The notes beneath the pieces were generated by a model that saw only the letters and a list, made by a program, of their open reading frames with translations, had not been told where the DNA came from and did not search any database. From NCBI GenBank assembly GCA_031835245.1, contig JAVKOQ010000092.1:1-64000 (forward strand): a stretch of DNA of 64,000 nucleotides. Direction: 5' to 3'. This document shows, in pieces, positions 1-10,214 of this stretch. The first letter of the stretch is position 1. Every line of letters begins with the position of its first letter. The translations under genes were made by a program, and so were the position numbers. The DNA is from Balamuthia mandrillaris (Eukaryota; Discosea; Longamoebia; Balamuthiidae).

Positions 1-315
1 TTGCTTTTAGTTTTTTTTCTTTCCCAGGGTATCTTTATTAATTACCTCGTGGCTGTCCGTGTAACAAGCTACGAGGTAAGACTGGAGTCTCGTGCTCGTG
101 CGCATGCTTTTCTTTATTGTAGTTCCGTGGTCGTCTGTGGACCGCGAAAGCAGCCGTTTTCTTCTTCTTGCGAGTTCCATGTTTGCTTTGCCTTCTTTCT
201 CGTTCCTGTGTGTAAGAGCAAGGGTAAGGGTTAACCTTCGTCTTCCATTACCGTCGACAACAGCAGCGGTCTGCAAAAAAAAAAAAACAAAAAGGAGAAC
301 GAGAGCAACGCCGAC
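1..315. other. Window start and 5' region of the F-box/CPW gene
   Basis: No complete gene is visible. Bases 1-27 look like the end of an intron (T-rich run ending in cag). They are followed by a short open stretch (28-75) that ends at a gtaaga donor-like site, so a terminal exon or a 5'-UTR exon is possible. A GTCGACA motif lies at 253-259, 57 bases before the start codon of the next gene, followed by an A-rich run. Confidence 0.4.
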
Positions 316-1995
316 ATGGAACAGGGGGAGAGTGACACCAGCAGAAAGCGGAAGAGACCATTCGAGGCTGAGGATGAGGAGGAGGACGGAGCTCGCCCTT
401 CCCAAGCACCCAATGAGGACCCGTGTTGGATTTACGAGCTCCCCGACGAACTGTTGTGCCTGGTCTTGGCCCTGCTTCCGAGGGACATGGTGGCCTTGGC
501 TGCTCGCGCCTGCAAACGGTTTTTCGCGCATTGTACTCCTCAGCTCCGACACAAACTGTTGGTACGCAGAGCGTGCTGCAGCGTTGCTTTGTTGCAGTGG
601 GCCCTGACCAACGGCTACGAGCTGGATGAGAGCACCTGCGCTGCTGCGGCTGGTCAAGGTCAGCTGGAAACGTTACGATGGGCCAGGGCGCACGGATGTC
701 CTTGGAACGAAGAGACTTGCAAACAAGCTGCCAAGAATGGGCATATGCAAGTGTTGAAATGGGCAAGAGCAAACGAATGTCCTTGGGACCTCGCCACTTG
801 TTCGCTAGCAGCAAAGAACGGCCATCTGGAAGTGCTGAAGTGGGCTCGAGAGCAAGACTGTCCTTGGTCTGCTCGTAATACATGCGACATGGCGGCAAGT
901 GGAGGACATTTGGAGGTGTTAAAATGGCTTGTAGAGCATCAGGACTGCACATTGGACCAGTTCACGAGCGAGTTCGCGGCAGAGAGCGGCAAGATAGAGG
1001 TGTTGAAGTGGCTGCAGGAGCAAAACGTGCTGCTGTTTGCCTCTACGTGTCAGGCTGCTGCCAACAACGGTCATTTGGAGGCGCTGAAGTGGCTGAAAGA
1101 GGAAGCCCACTGCCCTTGGGACGTCTTCACCTGCATCGAGGCAGCTAAAAACGGCCATCTGGAGTTGCTCCAATGGGCTCGCAAGAACGGGTGCCCTTGG
1201 GACGATCGGGTGTGCGCAGCCGCAGCCGAGCGGGGCGATCTAGAGATGCTTAAATGGGCCAGAGGGAACGGCTGCCCCTGGAACGCCACCACCATGTGCT
1301 CCATTGCTGCACGGCGTGGTTATGTGGAGTTGCTCCAATGGGCTCGAGAGAATGGGTGTCCTTGGGATGAGCAGGTTTGCAGTGATGCAGCAGCTTATGG
1401 ACAGTTGGAGGTGTTGCAATGGGCAAGGCAGCATGGATGCCCCTGGGACTCGAAAACCTGCAGCAAGGCAGCGTTTGCTGGTCACTTGGAAGTACTGCAG
1501 TGGGCTCACGAGAACGGATGCCCCTGGGATGAACTCACTTGCACCAACGCAGCAGCTAGTGGTAGCTTGCAGATGTTGCAGTGGGCGCGTGAGAATGGAT
1601 GCCCTTGGGACAGCGACACTAGTTGCTGGGCCGCTTTGTCCGGTCATTTGCATGTCCTAAAGTGGCTTCGCGCCAACGGATGCCCTTGGGACGAGAAGAC
1701 TTGTTGCTTTGCTGCTGCCAACGGCCACCTTGCAGTGCTAAAGTGGGCCAGAGCGAATGGCTGCCCCTGGAATGAGCAAACGTGCAGCAGAGCGGCAGCA
1801 CAAGGACATTTAAAGGTGTTGCAATGGGCTCGTGAGAATGGCTGCCCTTGGGACCAATCGACTTGCAGGGATGCAGCTCGGGGAGAAAACTTGGCGGTGC
1901 TGCAGTGGGCTCATGAGAATGGATGTCCTTGGGATCAACAGACGTGGCTGTGGGCTTGCCATCATGGGTACTACCCAGAGCCCACCGGAGAGTAG
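316..1995 (+). CDS. F-box protein with tandem CPW (ankyrin-like) repeats
   Basis: Intronless 559-residue protein. An F-box-like segment lies at about residues 35-80 (pattern LPDELLCLVLALLPRDMVA), preceded by a basic then acidic N-terminus. The rest is about 17 units of about 27 residues with the pattern VLKWAR-NGCPWDE-TC-AAA-GHLE; 14 units keep the CPW core and a few early ones are degenerate. Such repeats are usually scored as divergent ankyrin repeats and are abundant in amoebae, oomycetes and amoeba giant viruses. Inferred role: substrate receptor of an SCF-type ubiquitin ligase, with the repeats binding the target. The first in-frame ATG follows an A-rich leader. No intron signal interrupts the frame, which is unusual among its neighbours and would fit retroposition, recent expansion or transfer. 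Confidence 0.85.
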   Translation: MEQGESDTSRKRKRPFEAEDEEEDGARPSQAPNEDPCWIYELPDELLCLVLALLPRDMVALAARACKRFFAHCTPQLRHKLLVRRACCSVALLQWALTNGYELDESTCAAAAGQGQLETLRWARAHGCPWNEETCKQAAKNGHMQVLKWARANECPWDLATCSLAAKNGHLEVLKWAREQDCPWSARNTCDMAASGGHLEVLKWLVEHQDCTLDQFTSEFAAESGKIEVLKWLQEQNVLLFASTCQAAANNGHLEALKWLKEEAHCPWDVFTCIEAAKNGHLELLQWARKNGCPWDDRVCAAAAERGDLEMLKWARGNGCPWNATTMCSIAARRGYVELLQWARENGCPWDEQVCSDAAAYGQLEVLQWARQHGCPWDSKTCSKAAFAGHLEVLQWAHENGCPWDELTCTNAAASGSLQMLQWARENGCPWDSDTSCWAALSGHLHVLKWLRANGCPWDEKTCCFAAANGHLAVLKWARANGCPWNEQTCSRAAAQGHLKVLQWARENGCPWDQSTCRDAARGENLAVLQWAHENGCPWDQQTWLWACHHGYYPEPTGE

Positions 1996-2863
1996 CAACA
2001 AAGAAGGTTGTGGCTTGTTTCTATTGGGTTGTTTGTTTAAACAAAGATAACGAATCAATACTATTCCACACCTGAGCTGACCCAACAACTTTGTTCCGAT
2101 AAAGCTGAGGAGAATTTTCAGTTGTTGTTTACCAGCCAGATGAAAGCATCGCCCTATCTTCTTGCGAGGAGCGACGGTGGGTTATCGTGCTGGTACGGTG
2201 GGTTGGTGCCCGCCAACTCCGACGCAGAACGTTTTCTTCTGCTCTCCTCCATCTTTGCCTGCGGTGTGTTCCGTTGGCTTGCATAAAGGAACTCAACATA
2301 AAAGTCGACGCAAAAGGTGGAAGCCGCGGTCCTCTAGAAGGAGGAGAAAGGAGAGGAGCCCAGGACGATGTCGCCTGGACGGGGCGGGTTTGCGTTCGGT
2401 TGTGCATCGCAGCGGAGGAGCCGACGGCGTGCTTGCTTGCGCCCCCTGGCCCGCCCGTTCGTCGGCCCGGCTCGACGACGGTTGGGCACGCAGGACAGCA
2501 CCACCGGGGTCTGCTGCCGCACCTTGCCGGTGTTACAGAGCGTCAAGCTGTGCCAATGCGAGGGCCTCTTGTCGCTCCGCCATGGCGGCATGATCGCTGA
2601 GGCACCGTAGCTCATTTTTTTTTAACTGCTTGCCAAGAAAGAGAGCTGGTTCGTGCAGAGGCAAGCGAGCACCATGGAACGGTAACGTTACCTTCGCTGA
2701 AGATAAACATATAAAATAATCGAGTAGAATGCGGATAATAATCGCTGGTTTGGAAAAATTGTCGATGAATATCTGAAAAATTCTCAACTTTTCCCGAAAA
2801 AATTAAAAAAAGGGAAGCGTTGTCGACAAATAACAGGAAGACAAGAAAAAAAGTAGCAAACGA
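1996..2863. other. Intergenic region
   Basis: An 868-base stretch without a convincing gene. A GC-rich island (about 2330-2600) stays open in several frames on both strands but matches no family convincingly. From about 2690 the sequence becomes AT-rich and carries TTGTCGA at 2758-2764 and GTCGACA at 2822-2828, the latter 36 bases before the next start codon, so promoter function for the CCDC130-like gene is likely. Confidence 0.5.
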
Positions 2864-3338
2864 ATGGCGGAACGAAAGGCTACCAACAAGTACTATCCTC
2901 CTGACTATGACCCACGCAAGGTTTGTTTGAGCGCTTCTCCTCCTCCTGTTCTTCTTCTTTCTTCTCCTTTTACTCTTTCTCTTTTTTGTGTAATCCAAAA
3001 TCTTTTCTTCAATCTCTCATCTCCTCTGAATCTGAATGTGTGTGCATCGGTGTAGGGCTCGCTCAACGCGTTTGTGGGGAGTCACCCGCTGCGGGAACGA
3101 GCGCGAAAGCTCGACCAGGGCATCCTCATCGTTCGCTTCGAGATGCCCTTCAACGTCTGGTGCGCGGGCTGCAACAACCACATTGGCCGAGGCGTGCGCT
3201 ACAATGCGGAGAAGAAGCAGGCCGGGAGCTATTTCTCCACCAAGATTTGGAACTTTCGGATGAAGTGCCACCTCTGCGATAACTACATTGAAGTGAACAC
3301 GGACCCTAAGGTTGGTGTTTTTATTCTCTCATCTTGGA

Positions 3339-3376
<38 letters not shown>

Positions 3377-4184
3377 TGTTCTTCTTTGTTCTGCATTTTC
3401 TCCTTTTTCTTCTCTCTTCCTCTATTTCTTCCCTCTTCTCCTCTTCGCTTCGTCGTCCTCTTCTCATGCGAAATGAATCTTGTGCAGAATTCGGACTATG
3501 TGATAGTGGCGGGGGCGTCAAGGAAAGTGGAGACATGGGAGGCAGACGAAGAGGAGACAGGAACCATCCGGCTGGCTGACGAGGAGGAAGCCAAACGCTT
3601 GGCTGAGGACCCGTTTTACCGACTGGAGCACGCCTCCGAAGATCAGCGCAAAGCCAAAGCCACCGCTCCAATCCTGGAAAGGCTTCAAGATCTTCGCAGC
3701 GGCTATGAAGATGATTACGACAACAATCAACGTTTACGAAGCTCTTTTAGGGTATCTTTTCTTTCCTCTTTCTTTTTCCTTTATTGCTTTATTCACCTTC
3801 TTCCATTCTCTTATCTTACTTTTTCTCCAACAGAAACGCAAGAAAGAGATTGTAAGTTTAGAGAAAGAGGCTGAGAGCAAAGGCTTAGCCATTACTCTAT
3901 TACCCCAAAGCCAAGAAGACAAGCAACAAGCCTCTCGCATCGTGTTTCGTGGTGGGCGTGGATCAGAGGAAGAACTTAGGCGCAGACGTCTTCAAGTCAG
4001 CACATCTTCCATCTTTTCTCACACCAAGAACAACAAAAAGCAACCGCTTATCGATCAACAAGTGGCCAAACGACGACGTCTGGCTCACTTGCAAACTTCT
4101 GCCTTATCCTCTTCGTCTTCTTCAAAAAAGGCATCTTCTTCCACTCTTCTTCGGCCTATTATTACTAGCAGCAAACCAAAGTGA
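2864..4184 (+). CDS. CCDC130: CCDC130/YJU2-family pre-mRNA splicing factor
   Basis: Four exons (2864-2920, 3056-3310, 3488-3751, 3834-4184) encode 308 residues. The start MAERKATNKYYPPDYDP, the segment RFEMPFNVWC and paired CxxC motifs (CAGC, about residues 50-53; CHLC, about 90-93) match the conserved core of CCDC130/Saf4, a YJU2 paralogue that acts in the spliceosome around the catalytic steps. The CxxC pairs are expected to bind zinc. The C-terminus is basic, Ser-rich and NLS-like. All three introns are pyrimidine-rich in the sense direction; intron 2 holds a (CT)n run. The gene converges on the CBS gene. Family assignment is firm; the precise orthologue (CCDC130 rather than YJU2/CCDC94) rests on the N-terminus. 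Confidence 0.92.
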
Positions 4185-4308
4185 ACAAAACAAACAAACC
4201 ACGACTCTATTTCTTCATCTGTAAACAATTATGAACAACTCTTCCTCGTCTTCTAGCTTTTGCTTTCTTCAAAAAAGAGAATCTTCTTTCCTCTTCTTCT
4301 TCGAACTT

Positions 4309-5874
4309 TTACGCCATATTCAAAAATGCTTTCATAAGGTCAGTTATAGCAACAACGCCGATGGGTTTGCCCTCCTCATCGACGCTGTACAAGCGATGGA
4401 CGCGAGTGGCGGCCAACTTGAAGATGGCGTCCTCCAACGAGGCATCGGGCTTCACGGTCAAAGGATGCAGAGACCTCTCGCACTGAAAGTTTTCTTCTGG
4501 AGCCGCTCGTTTCTCCAGAAACTGTTTTACTGGTAACAACAAGTCTGCTAAATTCTTTTTCGTAAGCCCCTTTTGTTTGTGTTTTTGATTATGAGTTGAA
4601 GCTAACAGGAGAGACGAAGGAGAGGAAAAGACACCTTGAGATCCGTTCCAGAGAAGTTTGCCACTAATTTGCCTTCTGCATCAACAACAGGAACAGCACT
4701 GATCCTCTTCGAATTAAGCTGCATCAACACATGCCTGTTTTGTTGCAACGAGCAGCGTCAAATGGGGCGCTTAACAATGGAGAAAAGATGGCCATAAAAC
4801 AACGTACGAGACTTTGTCGTCGGCAGAAACGGAGATGACTTCCTGGGAACGCCCGAGGCCATAGCTATCCAACGACTTTTTGGCGGCATCTCCGATTAAG
4901 TGAATGTTCTGCACGTTTGCTGCAATGTCAGAAGAGGAAGAGGAGAAGAACAAGAAAGAGAAAACAGAAAAGCGAAAGAACGAAACCTGAGCGAGGAAGC
5001 GGAGCATATCGGATTGGGTGACGATGTTGATGATGTTATGGTGCGTGTTCACGACAGGAACTGTTATTGAAAAAGTTTTGTTGGCTCGAGACTGACAAAC
5101 CAGAAGTGAAGAAAGAAGAATCGAACCTCTATGCATGCCCAACCAAAAGTACTCCACGAGTTTGTCAAGGGAGGTCTCTCTTTTGACAGGGTGGGAGCCA
5201 GTGGCAAACACTCTGTATTGCTTGGACACCTCTGCAAACAACGACGTATCAAACGTTCGAGCGTGAGAACGAAGCAAGACAGAGAGAGACAGAGAAACCA
5301 GGCAAGAGAGGAGAGAGAGAGAGAGAGAGAAACAAACCCAAAACTTCGCTGATGGGCGACTCGGCAAAGTGCTTGCCAGCCCACTCAAGGGTGAGCAAAT
5401 TTTTGGGAGTGAGGCTCTCCACGTCAGGGAACAGCCCCAACAAGAACGTGATAACGTCCAACATGTCCACCTGATAATGAGCATTGTTCAGCGCGGTGTT
5501 GTTGTTGCATGCTGAGAAGAAACAAAACAGAAAAAGAGGAAGAGGACGCACGAAGCCAAGAAAAGAGGACTTGGCGAGGTCAACAACTGGAGCTGAGCTT
5601 ATATTTTTATCTTCCAGCACCGCTGTTGTTGTTTTTTTAACGTGTGTAAGTGGTAGGGGAGGGGGGTTGGGTGGGTCGAAAATACAAAGGAGGGATGAGC
5701 AAACGAACCGAGAGCATCTTCGACGCTGATGGAGTGTTCCAGGAAGACCACTTTTCTTTCAGGCATTACGTCGATCACCATAAGGTCACGCAGCCTCTTG
5801 GCCGCGGCGTTCGTCTGACTCGCCTGATTGCCCCCATCGGTGGTGGTGGCGGTCTTGTCTTTTGCGTTCTCCAT
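4309..5874 (-). CDS. Four-CBS-domain protein, AMPK gamma/SNF4-like
   Basis: Eight exons (5874-5709, 5622-5552, 5470-5338, 5231-5127, 5060-4987, 4908-4808, 4734-4635, 4554-4309) encode 331 residues, the usual size of an AMPK gamma subunit. Four CBS motifs are recognisable, for example VLEDKNISSAPVVD with FLGFVDMLDVITFLL, FWLGMHRVPVVNTHHNIINI, MQLNSKRISAVPVVD and ATRVHRLYSVDEEGKPIGVV. CBS pairs bind adenine nucleotides and act as energy sensors. A gamma-like regulatory subunit of an SnRK1/AMPK kinase is the best guess, but a plant CBSX-type protein is possible. Splice phases are consistent throughout. A GTCGACA motif sits 88 bases upstream of the start (5962-5968). One intron carries a GA run (CT in the sense direction). 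Confidence 0.88.
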
Positions 5875-6456
5875 TCTTTCGTAGGCGCTGTGTGCGCTGT
5901 GTGTCACTAACGTACTCTCCTCGGCTTGATCACACAAAAGAAAAATTTGATTGGGTTTTTCGTCGACAGAACATAGTTTTTCGTTCGGTTTGCCATAAAA
6001 ATTCATTCGATTCTCTTCCCAATTTCTTCGATCTTTCCTAAAACAAGATCGAAAATTCGATCATGAAGCTGAAATTTCTATCTATTTCCTGATTAATAAT
6101 GGACAGGCATTACCAAGTTCATACGGTGTGATGTTTTATGAGTCCACTCACGACATCGACCAACTGCATTGAATTGATTGTTGCATGAAACAGGAGAAAA
6201 CTCTGGTGGTTTCCATAGGTTAAAATGTCAATGCATTAATAGTTACTCAGAGGGAGTGGGGATGATCTAGAATGAGCATCAATATTTTCCAGATGCGATG
6301 CTTCTTCCGGGATTCAAACCCATGAACTTTCGTAAGCTTCATTCAATGTCATTCGTTCCATATGACATCTACAATGAAGCCTGTTATCATATAATCTTTT
6401 GTTGACCCATTCATATTCTTTCGTTCCGGCAACAAACAACACAAACAACAGCCAGG
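5875..6456. other. Divergent intergenic region
   Basis: Shared 5' region of the CBS gene (-) and the secreted-protein gene (+). It is AT-rich. GTCGACA lies at 5962-5968. A T-loop-like sequence near 6308-6322 was examined for a tRNA and rejected. Short CAAACAAC-type repeats precede the ATG at 6457. No gene seen. Confidence 0.5.
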
Positions 6457-7278
6457 ATGGCGACAACGTCAAGTAGCATCACACAGCTGCTAGTCAGCGC
6501 AAGCATGGCGTTCTTTCTCTCCACGATTCTCTACTCAACTGGTGGGGAGGGCTCCAACTTCGGCTGTCCGTGCTTCTCCACTTTCCTCAAAAGTATTAAC
6601 CCCGATGGAACAGTCGGCCACCTGTTTGTGCGCAACGACAAGGACTTCCTCTACATCACCTTCCGCGCTGTCGACTTTTGGAAGCTCGCTAAGATCAACC
6701 TTCACGTTGGGAGGCAACTCTCAGATATACCAACAATGCGTTACGGTAGCGGAAACGTTTATGAAGGTGGAAACGCTCAGGATGGAGGCTACGACGGTGG
6801 GAACGTTAAATATGGCAGGGACGTCTACGATGGAGGAGCTGACAACATCTACTACAGAGGTCGTCGCAGTGGGGGTTTCCACACCCCTGACTTGAGTAGT
6901 TTTGACCACAAGGCAGAGTTGGACAATGTCAGGACCTACACCGCCAAGATCAAGTTGGACAAGCTCAACGTGTACTGCGACCAATCGCTAGTCATCGCCG
7001 CTCATGCAGCGGTGGTAAGAACCAAGGGTGGTTATGTCGTCCAGTCGGAGGATGTATGGGGGGCCGGTCCTAAGTTCCGCTACGGGAGCGACGCTTCTTA
7101 TCTCACTTACTTCCTATGCTGCCCACCTGGCCTCTATGACGAAGGCGGTGATGTCTACGATGATGGGAGATACGATGGCGGTGAGGTAAACGATGGCGGA
7201 TATGACGGCGATGACTTCTTTGACGTGAGGTATGATGGCGGAAACACCTACGTTCAAAGAGGGGACATCCATTACTGA
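6457..7278 (+). CDS. Secreted protein with YDGG-rich insertions
   Basis: Single-exon 273-residue protein. The N-terminus (a hydrophobic stretch LLVSASMAFFLSTILYS) looks like a signal peptide. The core contains segments such as FRAVDFWKLAKINLHVG, SLVIAAHAAVV and DVWGAGPKF. These resemble, from memory, a small beta-rich secreted domain of microbial surface proteins that has an HVG motif, an IAAHA motif and a final aromatic/GKxW-like strand. Two low-complexity insertions rich in YDGG, VYDGG and DGGYDGG units interrupt or follow this core (about residues 95-135 and 225-268). Eight or so cysteines would suit an extracellular fold. The domain is not named with confidence; function may be cell-surface or extracellular binding. 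No intron is needed. Confidence 0.75.
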   Translation: MATTSSSITQLLVSASMAFFLSTILYSTGGEGSNFGCPCFSTFLKSINPDGTVGHLFVRNDKDFLYITFRAVDFWKLAKINLHVGRQLSDIPTMRYGSGNVYEGGNAQDGGYDGGNVKYGRDVYDGGADNIYYRGRRSGGFHTPDLSSFDHKAELDNVRTYTAKIKLDKLNVYCDQSLVIAAHAAVVRTKGGYVVQSEDVWGAGPKFRYGSDASYLTYFLCCPPGLYDEGGDVYDDGRYDGGEVNDGGYDGDDFFDVRYDGGNTYVQRGDIHY

Positions 7279-7518
7279 AGCAAGCTCATTCTTTCTGTCG
7301 GTCTAGTCTCTCTGCTGTTTAAAACCCTAACGGACACTTTTGCTGTCTTTTTATTTTAATACAATATCTTTCGAAAAAATACCGATTTTAGGTTAATTTG
7401 TCGACATTTTGACGATAATCGTCAACAATTTTGTGAAATTTTTGACGGTTGAGGAATGAATTAATGAACCAAAAAAAAAACTCCAAACAAAATAAGAGAA
7501 AAAGAAGAAGAAAAAAAG

Positions 7519-8154
7519 ATGAGCTACGATATCGACCCGGTGGAGAACCCCTTTGACGAGGGGCAAGGCGGCAGCAGCGGTTATGTCCCTCCCTCTCTTC
7601 CTCCACGAGGCCGTGGCTACGAGGTAATGATCATTTTTTCTGTCGTTCTCTAGAATTTTTTTTATTTACTGATTTGATTGGATTTTTTCAATCTTAAACG
7701 TACTGCATGGCAGCCTTCAATGTCTGTGGAAGAGCTTTATCGCCGCGAACAAGAGCTGCTGAGGAGGGAAAAAGAGCTGGAAGAGAGGATCGCCGACTTG
7801 GAGAGCGGCGTCTCCAGCAAACGCGGCCGAAAGGCCAATTGGCCGCCTTGCCAACCCGTTATCTACCACAGTTTTGTTTCTCTCTTTCCCCTCTTTTTCT
7901 TTTCTTTGGTTTTTGTTGTTTAAAAATATAATCTTTCTTTTTTTTTTCTCTCAGACATTGCGGAAGACATACCTGCGTTACACGCAGCGAGAATAGTGCG
8001 TACGGCGTACTTTGTTTGGTATTGTATGTGGACACCCTGTTCTACCCTCTGCTCTTACTTCTCTCTCCCGCTCTCTTCTGCAATTTTTCGTTCTCTCCCT
8101 CTTTCTTGTTCGCTCGCTTTCACGTCCTCTCGTTCTCTGGTTTCTCTTTGTTGT

Positions 8155-8185
<31 letters not shown>

Positions 8186-8678
8186 TGCACAACACTCTCT
8201 CTTTCCTCTCTCTGTCTCTTTGTCGTTTTCCTCTTCTCGTTCGCTTCTCTCGTCGTTCTTGTGCTCTTATGTGGATACTGACGACCTATGAATCCAAAAG
8301 CTATCTTTATAGTTTTGGTGTGGAACTTGGTAGCCTTGGGCGCTGTTGTCCATGAAGACGGCGATCGCTTCTCCGATGTAATTCAAAGCATTGTGTATCT
8401 TCTTGCCCTTCCTCCGCTTCTCTTTGCAAACTATCGTTTTCTCTACCAAGGCGCTAGGTTCGTTTACCCTCATACAGTTTCGCTTGTTTTGTGTATTCTT
8501 CCTTCTTCTCCTCTCTCATCTTCTTCCGATTCTCTTCTTTTGTTGCTTTACAGGAAGTCACGTAAAGCCATGTACTTTATATATTGGGTGTTTCAGTGGT
8601 TCTTCATGCTTGCCTTTGCATTCTTCGCCGTCGGCATGAAAGGATCCGGTGCTGCGTACGTTACTCAGTCTTTCTGCT

Positions 8679-8724
<46 letters not shown>

Positions 8725-9012
8725 GCGAGAGAGAGAAAGTTGATGGAATGAGAGAAGAACACGAAAAGCGAGAGATCCAAAGAGACGCGACACTCATGTT
8801 TGTTGTCCTTGTGTAGTGGTGTATGGACAGCCAGAGACATGTTCGAGGAGGAGGACTCCAACGTGGCAGGTGCCTTTGCCATCATCCAAACGATCTTCTG
8901 GGTGGCCACCATCGTGGCCTACTTTATCATCTTTGTGCTCACCTTCAAGATCTGGAACGACAAGGCAGGGCTTCGCCCCTCCAAAGCAGAAGCAAGAGGC
9001 GAAAGCGGCTGA
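7519..9012 (+). CDS. Secretory carrier-associated membrane protein (SCAMP)
   Basis: Six exons (7519-7623, 7714-7870, 7955-8023, 8301-8457, 8554-8655, 8817-9012) encode 261 residues. It shows the family order: an N-terminal NPF motif (VENPFDE), a short coiled coil (about residues 38-65, ELYRREQELLRREKELEERI), the NWPPCQPVIYH segment, then four hydrophobic helices. The conserved WVFQWFFMLAFAFFAVG-type segment lies in exon 5 and the protein ends in a short cytosolic tail. SCAMPs cycle between Golgi, endosomes and plasma membrane in vesicle traffic; the NPF motif usually recruits EH-domain proteins. Introns 3 and 4 are CT-rich, but intron 5 carries a GA-repeat in the sense strand, opposite to the local rule. 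GTCGACA lies at 7400-7406 upstream. Confidence 0.92.
8683..8740 (+). repeat. (GA)n microsatellite in SCAMP intron 5
   Basis: Nearly pure GA dinucleotide run with a few C interruptions. It is purine-rich on the sense strand, whereas nearly all other intronic dinucleotide runs in the window are CT on the sense strand. Confidence 0.9.
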
Positions 9013-9541
9013 ATTGGAGGACAAACTCGCAGTTAAACAAAAGCACAAAAAAAATTTGTTGTTGAGACACTTTTTTCTTTTTGGAGAGGCAGGTGTGGTG
9101 ACTCGAAAAAAAAAAAGAGGAGCGTGCAATGGCCAACAGCAGCACTGACCCAAAGGTCTTCCTCGTAATCGTTGTGTGAGGCGTGTCCTTTCAACCGAGC
9201 TGCCTTCTTAAAAGAAAGAGCATCGATCAAAGGGCACACCACAAAGCACGCGAGGAGGACATTTGGCAGTGCTGCAGTGGGCGTTCTCTTGCATAAGCTA
9301 GGCAAGCCAAGCCACCCTGCGGCAGTTCGCTGGGTCGTGTTGTTGTGTTACGAGTTGGTAACCGAAATTATTATTATTTCTCTTCTTTTACAAATTGCTT
9401 TTATAATATTTAATATTAAATTTTCCTTTCATGATTTTAAAACTCCGAAAACCAATCGGAATACCTCCGAAAACAAAAAGGAGCATAAAATGTGAAAAAT
9501 TTTAGTTATGAAAACGTCGACACATTGTCTACAAAAAAGAA
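9013..9541. other. Intergenic region
   Basis: A 529-base gap between SCAMP and the DUSP gene. The last 180 bases are AT-rich and hold GTCGACA at 9516-9522, 20 bases before the DUSP start codon. No gene seen. Confidence 0.5.
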
Positions 9542-10177
9542 ATGGAGAGACAAAGAGAGAGACGACGAGCCAAGGAGACGCTCCTGGACTGGAGGCCCTC
9601 GGAGATACTTCCCGGCGCGCTTTATTTGGGCTCCAACGATGCGGCCAAAGACAGGGACATGCTGCGCAGCTTGGCGGTCACTCACATCCTCACCGTCGCC
9701 CGCGGGTTGCATCCACGCTTTCGCGAGGTACACATCTCTTTTTTATTTCCTCTCCTTCTTCTTGTTCATCTACTTTCTGCTTCTTCTTTTTTCTTTTCTT
9801 CTTTCTTCTTCTTCTTCTTCTTTCTTCTTCTTCTTCTTTCTTCTAATCTACTGCATTATTCGTCTTTTGGAGGAACTAGTGTACTTGTTGTTGGAGGTGG
9901 ATGATTGGTTAGGAGAGGACCTTCTGTCGTACATGGACGAGGCGACCTCCTTCATTCATGATGCCATCTCGCAGGGAGGCGTTGTGCTTGTTCACTGGTG
10001 CGTCCCTAAAATCTGTTTGTGCTCTCAGCTGTAAGACGAAGACTTTTGACTTTATGCTCATTTTGCAAATGAAATCGCCTTTGCAGTGCTGCTGGAGTGT
10101 CCCGCTCGGCCACGATGGTCTCTCGTTCTGCCTTGCTTTTCTCTTCTGTGTATATTTTGTTCTCCGTCTTTGCTGTT

Positions 10178-10214
<37 letters not shown>

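Noticed and set aside
2334-2615. Minus-strand basic frame with GKVRQQTPVV, reminiscent of ribosomal protein eS30
   Set aside because: Only a ten-residue similarity; the rest lacks the highly conserved eS30 core and the GC-rich interval is open in several frames on both strands.
6290-6340. T-loop-like GGGTTTGAATCCC on the minus strand, possible tRNA
   Set aside because: No matching acceptor stem, D-arm or anticodon arm within 100 bases.
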